From the NCBI GenBank assembly GCA_023391635.1, contig JAEWAQ010000005.1, forward strand, positions 115,241-179,240: DNA of 64,000 nucleotides. Direction: 5' to 3'. The notes below the pieces were generated by a model, which was given only the letters and a program-made list of their open reading frames with translations, did not search any database and was not told the origin of the DNA. A program made the position numbers and the translations under genes. The stretch comes from Bacillota bacterium (GTDB lineage Bacteria > Bacillota > Bacilli > Paenibacillales > Paenibacillaceae). Positions 9,681 to 18,152 of this stretch are shown here, piece by piece; position 1 is the first letter of the stretch; the number at the start of each line of letters is the position of its first letter.

Positions 9681-10397
9681 ATGCTGTCGAACTTGGTAGA
9701 CCGGTATAGGCGTTTCAAGAACAAATACATCGTACAGCAGCGAAGACAGCATGAGTATGCGATTAATCGATATTACGCGCACATAATTGACCCGTTCTTC
9801 ACCAAGCTGGTTTACGATCTCAGGTTAACTCCCAATGCGGTGACGGTTATCACCGGTCTCCTGGGTGTCGGTTCCGGTATCGCTTTTCTCTATCATTGGT
9901 GGATACTAGGGGCCGTGTTGCTTCAGCTCCATCATTACTTCGACGGCGCGGACGGCAACCTGGCACGGTTAACGAACCGTTGCACGCCGTTCGGCGCTAA
10001 GTTGGACCAGGTCAGCGATCAACTCGTCAAGCTGGTTCTTTTTATTTGCCTGGCGATCGGTGCGGACATCGCGTTATGGGCCAAAATCGCGCTTCCGCTA
10101 TCGATTTGGTTCGATCTATGGATCGTCCATTACATCATCCTTCCATTTGCCAGGAAGCATTCGCTGAAGCGGGCACGTTGGAAGATGTGGTTTCTGGACA
10201 GAGGCATCATTCCCGGCTTTGATATTTTCACGATTTATTTCCTGATTTCTTTATCCGCACTAACCGGTTGGCTGAATGAAGCAATATACGCCATCGTGAT
10301 CCTGAAAAACGTCGATTGGCTGTACAGGCTATGGGAGTGCGTCAAAACGGCTTGGTCCAATCGGGTGTCGGATTCGAATAGAAAGGTATCGGGATAA
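9681..10397 (+). CDS. CDP-alcohol phosphatidyltransferase family membrane protein
   Basis: 238 residues from ATG 9681 (a TTG at 9663 overlaps the preceding gene). The complete family signature D-G-x2-A-R-x8-G-x3-D-x3-D is visible, running from YFDGADGNLAR to FGAKLDQVSD around residues 95-120, with all four metal-binding Asp present. Several hydrophobic segments follow, so this is an integral membrane enzyme. It would move a phosphoalcohol from a CDP-alcohol to a lipid or other hydroxyl acceptor. Immediately downstream of a nucleotidyltransferase that could make the CDP-alcohol. In this setting the product may be a lipid-linked or phosphodiester-linked glycan precursor; this is inference. Confidence 0.85.
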   Translation: MLSNLVDRYRRFKNKYIVQQRRQHEYAINRYYAHIIDPFFTKLVYDLRLTPNAVTVITGLLGVGSGIAFLYHWWILGAVLLQLHHYFDGADGNLARLTNRCTPFGAKLDQVSDQLVKLVLFICLAIGADIALWAKIALPLSIWFDLWIVHYIILPFARKHSLKRARWKMWFLDRGIIPGFDIFTIYFLISLSALTGWLNEAIYAIVILKNVDWLYRLWECVKTAWSNRVSDSNRKVSG

Positions 10398-11017
10398 TGG
10401 ACACGCCAATGAGCAAATCCAAAACCGGCTATATAGAGGTGCAAATGAAAGGTTACGTTATTCTAGCGGAATCCGAGTACACGAACGGCGCATATCGGAT
10501 TTCGGCCTTGCGTTTCGAGGATATGCCTGCGATCAAGAACTGGCGCAATGAACAAATTCATGTGCTGAGGCAGAATAAAGTCTTAACGGATGAGGACCAG
10601 GCTCGGTATTACGAGCAAGTCGTAAACCCGACGCTGACCATGCCGCAGCCGCCAATCATGCTGTTCAGTTTCTTCTGCAAGGGAACGTTGGTCGGGTATG
10701 GAGGGTTAACGAATATCGACTGGACGAGTCGGCGAGCGGAAATATCTTTTTTAGTGGCGACGGACCGAACGCTGGATGAGATCCTTTACGCTTCCGATTT
10801 CCGGAATTTTCTGAGACTGATGAAGCAGGTGGCGTTTCGGGAACTGAAGTTAAACCGTCTTTTTACCGAAACTTATGATATACGTCCCAAGCACGTTGCG
10901 ATTCTGGAAGCCGAAGGTTTCGAGTTCGAGGGCAGAATGAAGCAGCACGTGCGGATCGAAGGGCGCTACGTCGATTCGCTAGTACATGGCTGTCTAAAGG
11001 AGCAACAAGATGTATAA
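10397..11017 (+). CDS. GNAT-family N-acetyltransferase (PseH/SpsD-like)
   Basis: 206 residues. The start overlaps the previous stop as TAATG; ATG 10445 with GAGGTG close upstream is an alternative start. The body has the acetyltransferase pattern of the PseH/FlmH group: RFEDMPAIKNWRNE at the N-terminus, FCKGTLVGYGGLTNIDW, AEISFLV, then RLFTETYDIRPKHVAILEA (19 residues), the AcCoA-binding region, and FEFEGRMKQHV at the end. In nonulosonate pathways this step acetylates the 4-amino group of the UDP-sugar produced by the aminotransferase, here encoded at 19126. Stop overlaps the next start by eight bases, consistent with translational coupling. Confidence 0.8.
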   Translation: MDTPMSKSKTGYIEVQMKGYVILAESEYTNGAYRISALRFEDMPAIKNWRNEQIHVLRQNKVLTDEDQARYYEQVVNPTLTMPQPPIMLFSFFCKGTLVGYGGLTNIDWTSRRAEISFLVATDRTLDEILYASDFRNFLRLMKQVAFRELKLNRLFTETYDIRPKHVAILEAEGFEFEGRMKQHVRIEGRYVDSLVHGCLKEQQDV

Positions 11018-12920
11018 CAATCGCAAGGTGTTTGTCAGCGGTGGAGCGGGTGTCATCGGGACTGCGTTGGTAGAACGCCTGGTGAGTCAAGGGGCGCAGG
11101 TGCTCGTCGGAGATTTGAAGCCTCGTCCGTCCGGATGGGATGCCGCGATCCGGTATCGGCAGGGGGATCTCAACTTTGTCACGCTCCAGGAGTTGGCCGA
11201 ATTCGCGCCAGAATATGTGTTCCATTTGGCCGCTACGTTCGAACGCTCTGTCGAAACCGCCGAATTCTGGGACGAGAACGACAAGCACAACGTTCGATTA
11301 AGCCATCATCTGATGGGTCTTGTGAAGCAACTGCCGTCGGTTCGCAAAGTCATTTTCACATCCAGCTACTTGATCTATAATCAAGAACGCTACCAGTTCG
11401 ATTCCCCGGCTGAGCATCCGACGATCCTGAACGAACGGGATCCTATCTACCCGCGGAACCTATGTGGTGCTGCCAAGCTTCTGCACGAGATTGAGCTGCA
11501 GTTCCTGTCCGAGTTCTCGGTCAGCAAGTTCAAGACAGTGAGCGCTAGGATTTACCGCGTATACGGGAGAAACTCTCGGGATATCGTATCCCGATGGATT
11601 CAGGCGCTTCTGCGCGGCGAGACTATTCAAGTATATCGCAAGGAAGGCCTATTCGATTACGTCTATGCGAACGATGTTGCGGAAGGGTTGCTTCGGCTTG
11701 GTGCAAGCGAAGCGGAAGGCATCGTCAACTTGGCAACAGGCCGGGCTCGTAGAGTGGAAGAAGTGTTGGATATTTTGCGCCTATACTTCCCGGATATGAA
11801 GTCTGTGGAGCAGCCGAGCGACATTCCGTATGAAGCTTCGCAGGCCGATATCGCCGCTTTGGAAGCCGCCACCGGGTGGAAGCCAAGCAGGCAGTTGGAA
11901 GATACGATCCCCGAGTTGATCGAGCATTATCGGTCCGCCCTACGCGCCGCGGCTGAGGAGACTGTTTCACCCACGTCAAACGGCATACTAATCTCCAGCG
12001 TATCGAAGAAAGTGCCGCTGATCCAAACCGTCAGGGATGCTGTCAACAAAATGGGAGCCGATATTGAATTGGTCGGAGGTGACCTTGACGCCAATTGCAT
12101 CGGTGGGCATTTCGTCGATCGTTTCTGGCCGATGCCGCCGATTCGGGAACTGTCGGTGGAGCAACTCGTTCGATATTGCAAGGAACATCGAATCCGACAT
12201 ATTATTCCGACCCGTGACGGTGAATTGGACTACTACGCATCTCATCGGACTACACTAGCGGCGGAAGGAATTAGCGTCATGGTTTCCGATCGGGAAGCGA
12301 TCGGCAGGTGCCTGGACAAGCTGATATTCTACGAATGCGCTTCGCAATGGGGCTTTCCGGCGATACCTACCTCCGAAAGGTTACAGGATCTGCCGGGAGA
12401 GCGATTTGTGGTGAAGGAACGATTCGGCGCAGGGGCAAAGGGCAATGGCATCAACCTGTCCCGACTGGAAGCCGAGCATCACGCGCAGACGCTGCTCAAC
12501 CCTATTTTCCAGCCTTATGTAGAAGGCTACGAAGTCAGTGCGGACTTGTATATGGATCGCGAAGGAGCCTGCAAAGGCGTCGTGCTGCGTACGCGGGACG
12601 AAACCGCCTACGGGGAGTCGCAGGTCACGACTACATTCCGCAACGAATCGCTGGAGCGAATGATCGGCGAGTTGGCGGCTAAGCTCGGACTGTATGGTCA
12701 TGCGGTCATTCAATTTATCGTAGACAGATCCGGAAAATGCCATATGATCGAGTGCAACCCCCGCTTGGGGGGGGCGTCTCGCCTCAGCTTGGCGTACGGT
12801 TTGGACAGCTTGTATTGGTTTCTGCTGGAATCTCAAGGTGTGAGCATCAAGGAATATCCTTTCACCAGAAGCTCAACGGACAAGCGATTGATCCGTTATG
12901 CGGAGGATCGTATCCTATGA
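11010..12920 (+). CDS. Fusion of NAD-dependent epimerase/dehydratase and ATP-grasp ligase
   Basis: 636 residues, start ATG 11010 with AAAGGAGC upstream. Residues 1-310 form an extended SDR: dinucleotide loop VFVSGGAGVIGTAL, HLAATFE, FTSSYLIYN, RIYRVYGRNSRDIV, and YVYANDVAEGLL. The Y-x3-K pair is not clearly present; the equivalent stretch reads YPRNLCGAAKLLHE. Residues about 330-630 form a CarB-like ATP-grasp unit: a pre-ATP-grasp region with IIPTRDGELDYY, the ATP lid FVVKERFGAGAKGNGI, and the metal-binding MIECNPRLGGASR. ATP-grasp enzymes join a carboxylate to an amine via an acyl-phosphate. A single chain combining both activities is unusual and suggests an amide-forming sugar modification. 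No stop or frameshift interrupts the join. Confidence 0.82.
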   Translation: MYNNRKVFVSGGAGVIGTALVERLVSQGAQVLVGDLKPRPSGWDAAIRYRQGDLNFVTLQELAEFAPEYVFHLAATFERSVETAEFWDENDKHNVRLSHHLMGLVKQLPSVRKVIFTSSYLIYNQERYQFDSPAEHPTILNERDPIYPRNLCGAAKLLHEIELQFLSEFSVSKFKTVSARIYRVYGRNSRDIVSRWIQALLRGETIQVYRKEGLFDYVYANDVAEGLLRLGASEAEGIVNLATGRARRVEEVLDILRLYFPDMKSVEQPSDIPYEASQADIAALEAATGWKPSRQLEDTIPELIEHYRSALRAAAEETVSPTSNGILISSVSKKVPLIQTVRDAVNKMGADIELVGGDLDANCIGGHFVDRFWPMPPIRELSVEQLVRYCKEHRIRHIIPTRDGELDYYASHRTTLAAEGISVMVSDREAIGRCLDKLIFYECASQWGFPAIPTSERLQDLPGERFVVKERFGAGAKGNGINLSRLEAEHHAQTLLNPIFQPYVEGYEVSADLYMDREGACKGVVLRTRDETAYGESQVTTTFRNESLERMIGELAAKLGLYGHAVIQFIVDRSGKCHMIECNPRLGGASRLSLAYGLDSLYWFLLESQGVSIKEYPFTRSSTDKRLIRYAEDRIL

Positions 12921-13624
12921 AGCGCGTCTTCATCTTTGATCTGGACGACACGCTTTACGACGAAAGCACTTATGTCGCCGGCGGCTTTCGGGCTGTAGCA
13001 GCTTGGTTGGCCGAGAGGCACAACGCGGATGCGGAAGCGTGCGTGCGACTAATGGACGAACATCTGGTTCGCTTCGGAAGAGGGAAAGTTTTCGATGCCG
13101 TGCTTGAACGGCACGGACTTCATTCCCGGCAGATGGTGAACGAATGTGTTCGCGTCTATCGCTCGCATACGCCCGTACTGGAGCTGCATCCGGATGCAGT
13201 ACAATGCCTGAAACGTTTGAGAGATCACCCCATCTATATCGTTACTGACGGCAACAAACATGTACAGCTCCGCAAGCTTCAGGCATTAGGATTGTACGAG
13301 AGCAGCGGCATTCGAAAATGCTACATTACCCGCCGCTACGGCGTTCACAATGAGAAGCCTTCTCCATATTGCTTCTGGCTGATTTGCCGCGAGGAACGGA
13401 TTGAACCTGCGCAGGCCGTATATATCGGCGACAATCCTGCCAAGGATTTCGTCGGTATTAAGCCCCTTGGGTTTCGGACCGTCCGTATTCGCAGGGGAGC
13501 GCATAAAGATCGCCAAACATCCGCCGAATATGAAGCAGACCGGTCGATCGACACTCTTGATCAAATGGACGAGCGGTTCATTGCCGATATTTTCACAGAC
13601 GAAGGTGTAGGAGGGCGCGCATGA
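12917..13624 (+). CDS. HAD-family phosphatase
   Basis: 235 residues. Start ATG 12917 overlaps the previous stop as ATGA, with GGAGG at 12902-12906; the longer frame from 12737 only covers the preceding gene. Motif I is FIFDLDDTLYDE (nucleophile and acid Asp), motif II YIVTDGNKH, motif III lysine in NEKPSPYCF, and motif IV VYIGDNPAKDFVG. The helical cap between motifs I and II marks subclass I (YjjG/GmhB-like). It would remove phosphate from a sugar-phosphate intermediate, possibly a nonulosonate 9-phosphate, judging from the synthase encoded directly downstream with a four-base overlap. Confidence 0.82.
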   Translation: MKRVFIFDLDDTLYDESTYVAGGFRAVAAWLAERHNADAEACVRLMDEHLVRFGRGKVFDAVLERHGLHSRQMVNECVRVYRSHTPVLELHPDAVQCLKRLRDHPIYIVTDGNKHVQLRKLQALGLYESSGIRKCYITRRYGVHNEKPSPYCFWLICREERIEPAQAVYIGDNPAKDFVGIKPLGFRTVRIRRGAHKDRQTSAEYEADRSIDTLDQMDERFIADIFTDEGVGGRA

Positions 13625-14667
13625 GCATCCAGATTGGAAAACACCGGATCGGGCTCGGAGAAGAGCCTTTCATTATCGCCGAGATGTCCGGCAACCACAA
13701 TCAGTCGCTGGACAAGGCGCTGCAGATCGTAGAGGCTGCCGCGCAGGCCGGGGCGCACGCCCTTAAAATTCAAACCTACACGGCTGATACGATGACCCTT
13801 GATTTGAACACCGGGGACTTCTTTATCGACGATCCTGCGAATATGTGGAAGGGCCGTTCCCTGTATGACCTGTATCAAGAAGCGCATACGCCGTGGGAAT
13901 GGCACAAGATTATATTCGATAAATGCCGCGAGCTTGGAATCATCGGCTTCAGCACGCCATTCGATGAGACGGCCGTCGATTTTTTGGAGGAGCTTGATGT
14001 GCCATGTTACAAAATCGCCTCCTTCGAGAACACCGACATCCCGTTAATTCGCAAGGCAGCGTCTACGGGCAAGCCGCTCATCATATCCACAGGGATGGCG
14101 ACGATCGCGGAACTGGACGAGACGGTGCGGGAAGCGAGACAAGCCGGTTGTCGTGATCTGATCTTGTTAAAATGCACAAGCACGTATCCGGCATCGCCCG
14201 AGAACTCCCATATTGCGACCATTCCTCATATGCGGCAGCTGTTTCAGTGCGAAGTCGGTCTGTCCGATCATACGCTGGGCATCGGAGTTCCGGTAGCTGC
14301 GGTTGCGCTTGGCTGTACGGTAATCGAGAAGCACTTGGTCATGTCGCGCGCGGAGGGCGGCGTGGATGCGGCTTTCTCGCTGGAGCCGCATGAGTTGAAA
14401 ATGCTGGTGGAAGAAACGGACAGAGCAAAGCAAAGCCTGGGCGAAGTCCGTTACGGACCGCTTGCGTCAGAAGGGGCCTCATTCAAGCATCGGCGAACGC
14501 TTTATTTTGCGTCGGACTTGGCGGAGGGAGAGATTATCCGACCCGAACATATCCGGTCCATTCGCCCCGGATTCGGACTTCCGCCCAAGTATAGGGACAT
14601 GATCGTCGGAAAAAAAGCGGCGAAATCGGTAAAGCGGGGAACGCCGGTCACGCTGGACCATTTTTGA
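13621..14667 (+). CDS. Nonulosonic acid synthase (PseI/SpsE/NeuB family)
   Basis: 348 residues, ATG 13621 with GGAGGG upstream, overlapping the previous stop as ATGA. N-terminal TIM-barrel domain of the NeuB family: FIIAEMSGNHNQSLDKAL, ALKIQTYTADTM, FSTPFDETAVDFLE, YKIASFENTD, IISTGMATIAE, LLKCTSTYPA, GLSDHTLG, and VIEKHLVMSR followed by GGVDAAFSLEP. The last 60 residues are a SAF antifreeze-like domain (RTLYFASDLAEGEII, VGKKAAKSVKRGTPV). It condenses phosphoenolpyruvate with a six-carbon amino sugar to a nine-carbon acid. The D-AAFSLEP block is closer to pseudaminic acid synthase than to sialic acid synthase, so PseI or SpsE is the better comparison. Confidence 0.92.
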   Translation: MSIQIGKHRIGLGEEPFIIAEMSGNHNQSLDKALQIVEAAAQAGAHALKIQTYTADTMTLDLNTGDFFIDDPANMWKGRSLYDLYQEAHTPWEWHKIIFDKCRELGIIGFSTPFDETAVDFLEELDVPCYKIASFENTDIPLIRKAASTGKPLIISTGMATIAELDETVREARQAGCRDLILLKCTSTYPASPENSHIATIPHMRQLFQCEVGLSDHTLGIGVPVAAVALGCTVIEKHLVMSRAEGGVDAAFSLEPHELKMLVEETDRAKQSLGEVRYGPLASEGASFKHRRTLYFASDLAEGEIIRPEHIRSIRPGFGLPPKYRDMIVGKKAAKSVKRGTPVTLDHF

Positions 14668-14688
14668 ATTCGACGGGAGGGCGGCGGA

Positions 14689-15396
14689 ATGAAGAGCATC
14701 GCGATTATTCAAGCCCGTATGGGCGCATCGCGCCTGCCCGGGAAAGTGCTTCTGCCGCTCGGCGGCAGCTGCGTACTCGATTATATTGTCAGCCGCTGCA
14801 AAGCGATCCCCGGCTTGACCGATGTTATCGTGGCGACGACAACACTGGAGCGGGACGATAACATAGCAGCATGGTGCAAGGAGCGAGGAGTATCGGTCTT
14901 CCGAGGGGATGAAATCGACGTCCTGTCCCGCTTTCTGGAGGCCGCTTTGCCGTATGAAGCGGATTATATTTTGCGCGTCACTGCCGACAATCCGTTTTTC
15001 GATTACGAACTGGCTTCTGATTTGATTGCAGCGGCCGCGGCAGGATCGTACGAATTGATCGCGTTCGGCGAAGGGAGCCCGCACGGGTCGGCGGTTGAAC
15101 TGATTTCTTACAAAGCGCTTCAGAGAATCGGACATCTCGCGAACGAGCCGAGGCACAGGGAGCACGTCACAATATATGCGTACGAGTACCCGGAACGGTT
15201 CCGGATGACCCGGATCGAACTGCCGGAAGCGCGAAGACAGCCCAGGCTGCGCATCACGCTGGATACGGAGGCCGATTACACGCTCCTTCAGGCGATTGCT
15301 TCCGCTTTTCCCGATTCGCAAACTGTTTCCACAGAAAAAGTAGTCCGGTATTTGCTGCAGCATCCTGAGATCGCGTCCACAAATATGTCGGACTGA
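14689..15396 (+). CDS. SpsF-like cytidylyltransferase
   Basis: 235 residues, ATG 14689 preceded by GGGAGGGCGG. The N-terminal IIQARMGASRLPGKVL loop is the CMP-sugar synthetase signature (A-R-x2-S-x-R-L-P-x-K), followed by VIVATTTLERDD and RVTADNPFFD, whose Asp residues bind Mg. It belongs to the SpsF group known from spore-coat polysaccharide loci, where it follows the SpsE synthase just as here. It would activate the nonulosonate with CTP for transfer. Gap to the synthase is 21 bases, so co-transcription is expected. Confidence 0.87.
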   Translation: MKSIAIIQARMGASRLPGKVLLPLGGSCVLDYIVSRCKAIPGLTDVIVATTTLERDDNIAAWCKERGVSVFRGDEIDVLSRFLEAALPYEADYILRVTADNPFFDYELASDLIAAAAAGSYELIAFGEGSPHGSAVELISYKALQRIGHLANEPRHREHVTIYAYEYPERFRMTRIELPEARRQPRLRITLDTEADYTLLQAIASAFPDSQTVSTEKVVRYLLQHPEIASTNMSD

Positions 15397-15434
15397 AGCG
15401 ATGTTTGTAGTTGGGGAGGGAAGACGACAGAATC

Positions 15435-16217
15435 ATGAACGTGATGGAGCTTTTTTCGCTTAAAGGGAAAGTTGCGGTCGTTACCGGCGGGGCGGAGAAA
15501 GTCGGCCGGCAATGCGGACTTGCGTTGGCGCAGGCGGGCGCCAAAACGTATGTGTCCTCCCGCAATGCGGACAATCTGGCGCGGATCGAGGAATCCTATC
15601 GCCGGGAAGGCTGCGAAGTGCACGCCTTGCAACTGGATATGGAAGACGAGCGGTCCATTCAAGCGTTTCATGAACGGATTCTGGCCGAGAATGACGGCCA
15701 AGCAGATGTGCTCGTTAACAACGCAGGTGCGCGCCTCATGTCCGGCTGGGACGATGCTGCGAATTTTTCCAGGAGCATGAACATTTTCGCCACCGGACTT
15801 TACCGGATTACACGGGCATTCGGCAATGCAATGGCGGCGAACCGAAGCGGCAGCATCGTCAACGTCGGATCGATCCACGGCATGATCGGTCCGGACGCTT
15901 CCATCTATGAAGGGTTGGGCATGGACGGGTTCGCGCCGGACTATTTCTTTATCAAGGGCGGCATGATCAATTTCACCCGTATCGTCGCCAGTTATTACGG
16001 CCCCAGCGGCGTGCGCTGCAATTGCATGAGTCCCGGCGGATTGCGTTCGGAGCGCAATTCGGAGGAGTTTGCGAGACGTTACGCGCAGCGAACGTTCCTG
16101 GGGCGAATGGCCGATCATACCGACTTGATGGGGACGATCGTATTTCTCGCTTCGGATGCGTCCTTATATGTGACAGGCGCGAATATTCCCGTTGACGGCG
16201 GGTATACGGCCAAATAG
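15435..16217 (+). CDS. Short-chain dehydrogenase/reductase
   Basis: 260 residues from ATG 15435; GGGGAGGG lies a little far upstream (14 bases), and ATG 15444 is also possible. Classical SDR features: VAVVTGGAEKVGRQ, LVNNAGARL, VNVGSIHG (catalytic Ser), YFFIK (the Y-x3-K pair), and the C-terminal VTGANIPVDGGYTAK. One oddity is that the second glycine of the TGxxxGxG cofactor loop is replaced by Lys (TGGAEKVG), which might alter NAD(P) preference. Similar proteins occur in sialic- and legionaminic-acid loci, where they reduce a keto-sugar, but the substrate is not evident here. Confidence 0.82.
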   Translation: MNVMELFSLKGKVAVVTGGAEKVGRQCGLALAQAGAKTYVSSRNADNLARIEESYRREGCEVHALQLDMEDERSIQAFHERILAENDGQADVLVNNAGARLMSGWDDAANFSRSMNIFATGLYRITRAFGNAMAANRSGSIVNVGSIHGMIGPDASIYEGLGMDGFAPDYFFIKGGMINFTRIVASYYGPSGVRCNCMSPGGLRSERNSEEFARRYAQRTFLGRMADHTDLMGTIVFLASDASLYVTGANIPVDGGYTAK

Positions 16218-16231
16218 GAATATAAGGTTGG

Positions 16232-17179
16232 ATGTGTATGCAAACAATTCTCAGGGATGGCCTCCGGATATCGAAATTGACGCTCGGTACGGTACAATTG
16301 GGCATGCCTTACGGTATTGCCAACCGCAGCGGAATGCCCGACGAACAGGCCAGCTTTCAAATTCTCGATGAAGCGTTAAGCGGAGGGGTCGTTTCGTTCG
16401 ATACCGCGCAAGCGTATGGACAATCCGAAGCCGTATTGGGTCGGTACCTTAGCGGCAGGAGAGATTGTACGGTCATCACGAAGATCGTGCTGGACCTGGA
16501 AGCGTCCGCTTCCGCCAGCGAACTCGAGTGCAAGATGACCGGACAAGTCGAAGCGTCGCTGGACCGGCTGAAGATCGGGAAAATTCCGATTCTCATGCTG
16601 CATCATGCGTCCGATTTGTTGAAATTCGGGACGAAGTTGGCGGATGCGTGCGGCAGCTTGGTCCGAAACGGATACGTCCGAAAGATAGGTGCTTCCTTCG
16701 GCGCCGATCGCGAGCTTCAAACGCGCGAAATATGGACGTATGCGAAACATTCGGTGTTCGAAGCGGTCCAAGTCCCGATCAACCTGCTCGATCACCGAAT
16801 AAAGCGCAGCGGATTGCTTCAGGAGATGGGCGAGGCCGGAAAAATCGTGTTTGCACGCAGCATTTTTTTGCAGGGTCTCATGTTTCTGAAGCCGTCGCAA
16901 ATGCCGGAGAATCTGAAGGCTGCAGTTTCGTATATTAACCAACTACAACGTTGCGCCGATCGTGAAGGGTTGTCGCTCGCCGAGCTGGCTGTTGCGTTTG
17001 TCAGGGATATGCCGCATGTGCACAGTCTGGTTATCGGTGCCGAGACGCCCGGTCAGGCAAAAACGAACATCGATTGGATGCAGGTTCCGCCGATCGCGGA
17101 TAATACCCGATGCGAACTGGAGAAGCGTATGGCCGATGTGCCGGAGCTTGTGATCAGCCCGCAGCTGTGGTCGAAATAG
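16232..17179 (+). CDS. Aldo/keto reductase
   Basis: 315 residues, ATG 16232 with AAGGTTGG upstream. AKR barrel features: LTLGTVQLGMPYG, FDTAQAYGQSEAVLG (catalytic Asp and Tyr), VITKIVLD (catalytic Lys), ILMLHHASDLL (catalytic His region), VRKIGASFG, and SLVIGAETPGQ near the NADPH-binding loop. Proteins of this subgroup sit in sugar-modification clusters, where they reduce keto-sugars with NADPH. Co-directional with the SDR, 14 bases apart, so the two reductases may act in consecutive steps or on two different sugars. Confidence 0.85.
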   Translation: MCMQTILRDGLRISKLTLGTVQLGMPYGIANRSGMPDEQASFQILDEALSGGVVSFDTAQAYGQSEAVLGRYLSGRRDCTVITKIVLDLEASASASELECKMTGQVEASLDRLKIGKIPILMLHHASDLLKFGTKLADACGSLVRNGYVRKIGASFGADRELQTREIWTYAKHSVFEAVQVPINLLDHRIKRSGLLQEMGEAGKIVFARSIFLQGLMFLKPSQMPENLKAAVSYINQLQRCADREGLSLAELAVAFVRDMPHVHSLVIGAETPGQAKTNIDWMQVPPIADNTRCELEKRMADVPELVISPQLWSK

Positions 17180-17241
17180 GCATAAGAGGCTGCTGGAACG
17201 AATGGCGGGTTGCTACCGCTGGAAAGGAGCAGGTTGCCGTT

Positions 17242-18135
17242 TTGGAGAAAATCCGGCTGCTATCAAAGATCAAAGAAATCTATGCCCAGAGGAAAAATAT
17301 TATTCGATATTTGAAAGATACGGAGCATAGAAACTACAATACGATTGAAGACATCATGATCAGCTACGATTTCCAAGCGGGTTCCTACTCGCGAAGATAC
17401 CATAATCAGCTCGAATATTATCAACGATATACTTCCGAAATCGGAAGTATATTAGATCGATTAGGACCGTGCGACTCATTGCTTGAGGCGGGAGTAGGAG
17501 AGGCGACGACGTTAGGGCCTTTGTTGACGAAGATGACGAAGATGCCCGAGAACGTATATGGGTTCGACGTCTCTTGGTCGAGAGTGAAGTATGCCCGAAA
17601 GTTTCTGGATAGTTTGAAGCTGCCTACACCGCAGTTGTTTGTCGGCGATCTCTTCAATATTCCTCTGAAGGACAATTCGATTGATATCGTGTATACCTCG
17701 CATGCGATAGAACCGAATGGAGGGAGAGAGCGGGAAGCCCTGACCGAGCTCTATCGGATAACAAGCAAGTATCTGGTTCTCTTGGAGCCGTGTTATGAAT
17801 TGGCCGATGCGAAAGCGCAGGCTCGGATGTGGGAACACGGATACATTCGCAACCTGTACGATACGGCTCAGGAACTGGGATATCGAATCACCGAATACCG
17901 TCTGCTTGGCATTAATGCGAATCCGCTGAATCCGACCGGTCTCATGATCATTGAAAAAAACGAGAGCTTGCGCGATCCGGGAACTTTCTGTTGTCCGGTC
18001 ACCAAGACGGATTTACTGCGAGTCAAAAACGCATTTTATTCGCCCGATGCCATGCTTGCCTACCCTACCTTGGACGACATTCCTTGTTTATTGCCGCAAC
18101 ACGCAATTCTCGCAACTAAATTCATGGAATCATAG
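17242..18135 (+). CDS. SAM-dependent methyltransferase with Trm112-like C-terminal zinc-ribbon segment
   Basis: 297 residues if it starts at TTG 17242, which has AAAGGAGC 11 bases upstream; the longer open frame from 17110 only covers the end of the preceding gene. SAM-binding loop SLLEAGVGEATTLGPLL (E-x-G-x-G), YGFDVSWSRVKYAR, and DNSIDIVYTSHAIEPNGG identify a class I methyltransferase. The last 50 residues (CCPVTKTDLLRVKNAF, then YPTLDDIPCL) look like a Trm112p-type domain, which normally activates methyltransferases or is fused to glycosyltransferases. Target unknown; probably a sugar in this cluster. Confidence 0.75.
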   Translation: MEKIRLLSKIKEIYAQRKNIIRYLKDTEHRNYNTIEDIMISYDFQAGSYSRRYHNQLEYYQRYTSEIGSILDRLGPCDSLLEAGVGEATTLGPLLTKMTKMPENVYGFDVSWSRVKYARKFLDSLKLPTPQLFVGDLFNIPLKDNSIDIVYTSHAIEPNGGREREALTELYRITSKYLVLLEPCYELADAKAQARMWEHGYIRNLYDTAQELGYRITEYRLLGINANPLNPTGLMIIEKNESLRDPGTFCCPVTKTDLLRVKNAFYSPDAMLAYPTLDDIPCLLPQHAILATKFMES

Positions 18136-18152
18136 GAAGGCGTTGTTCGAAA

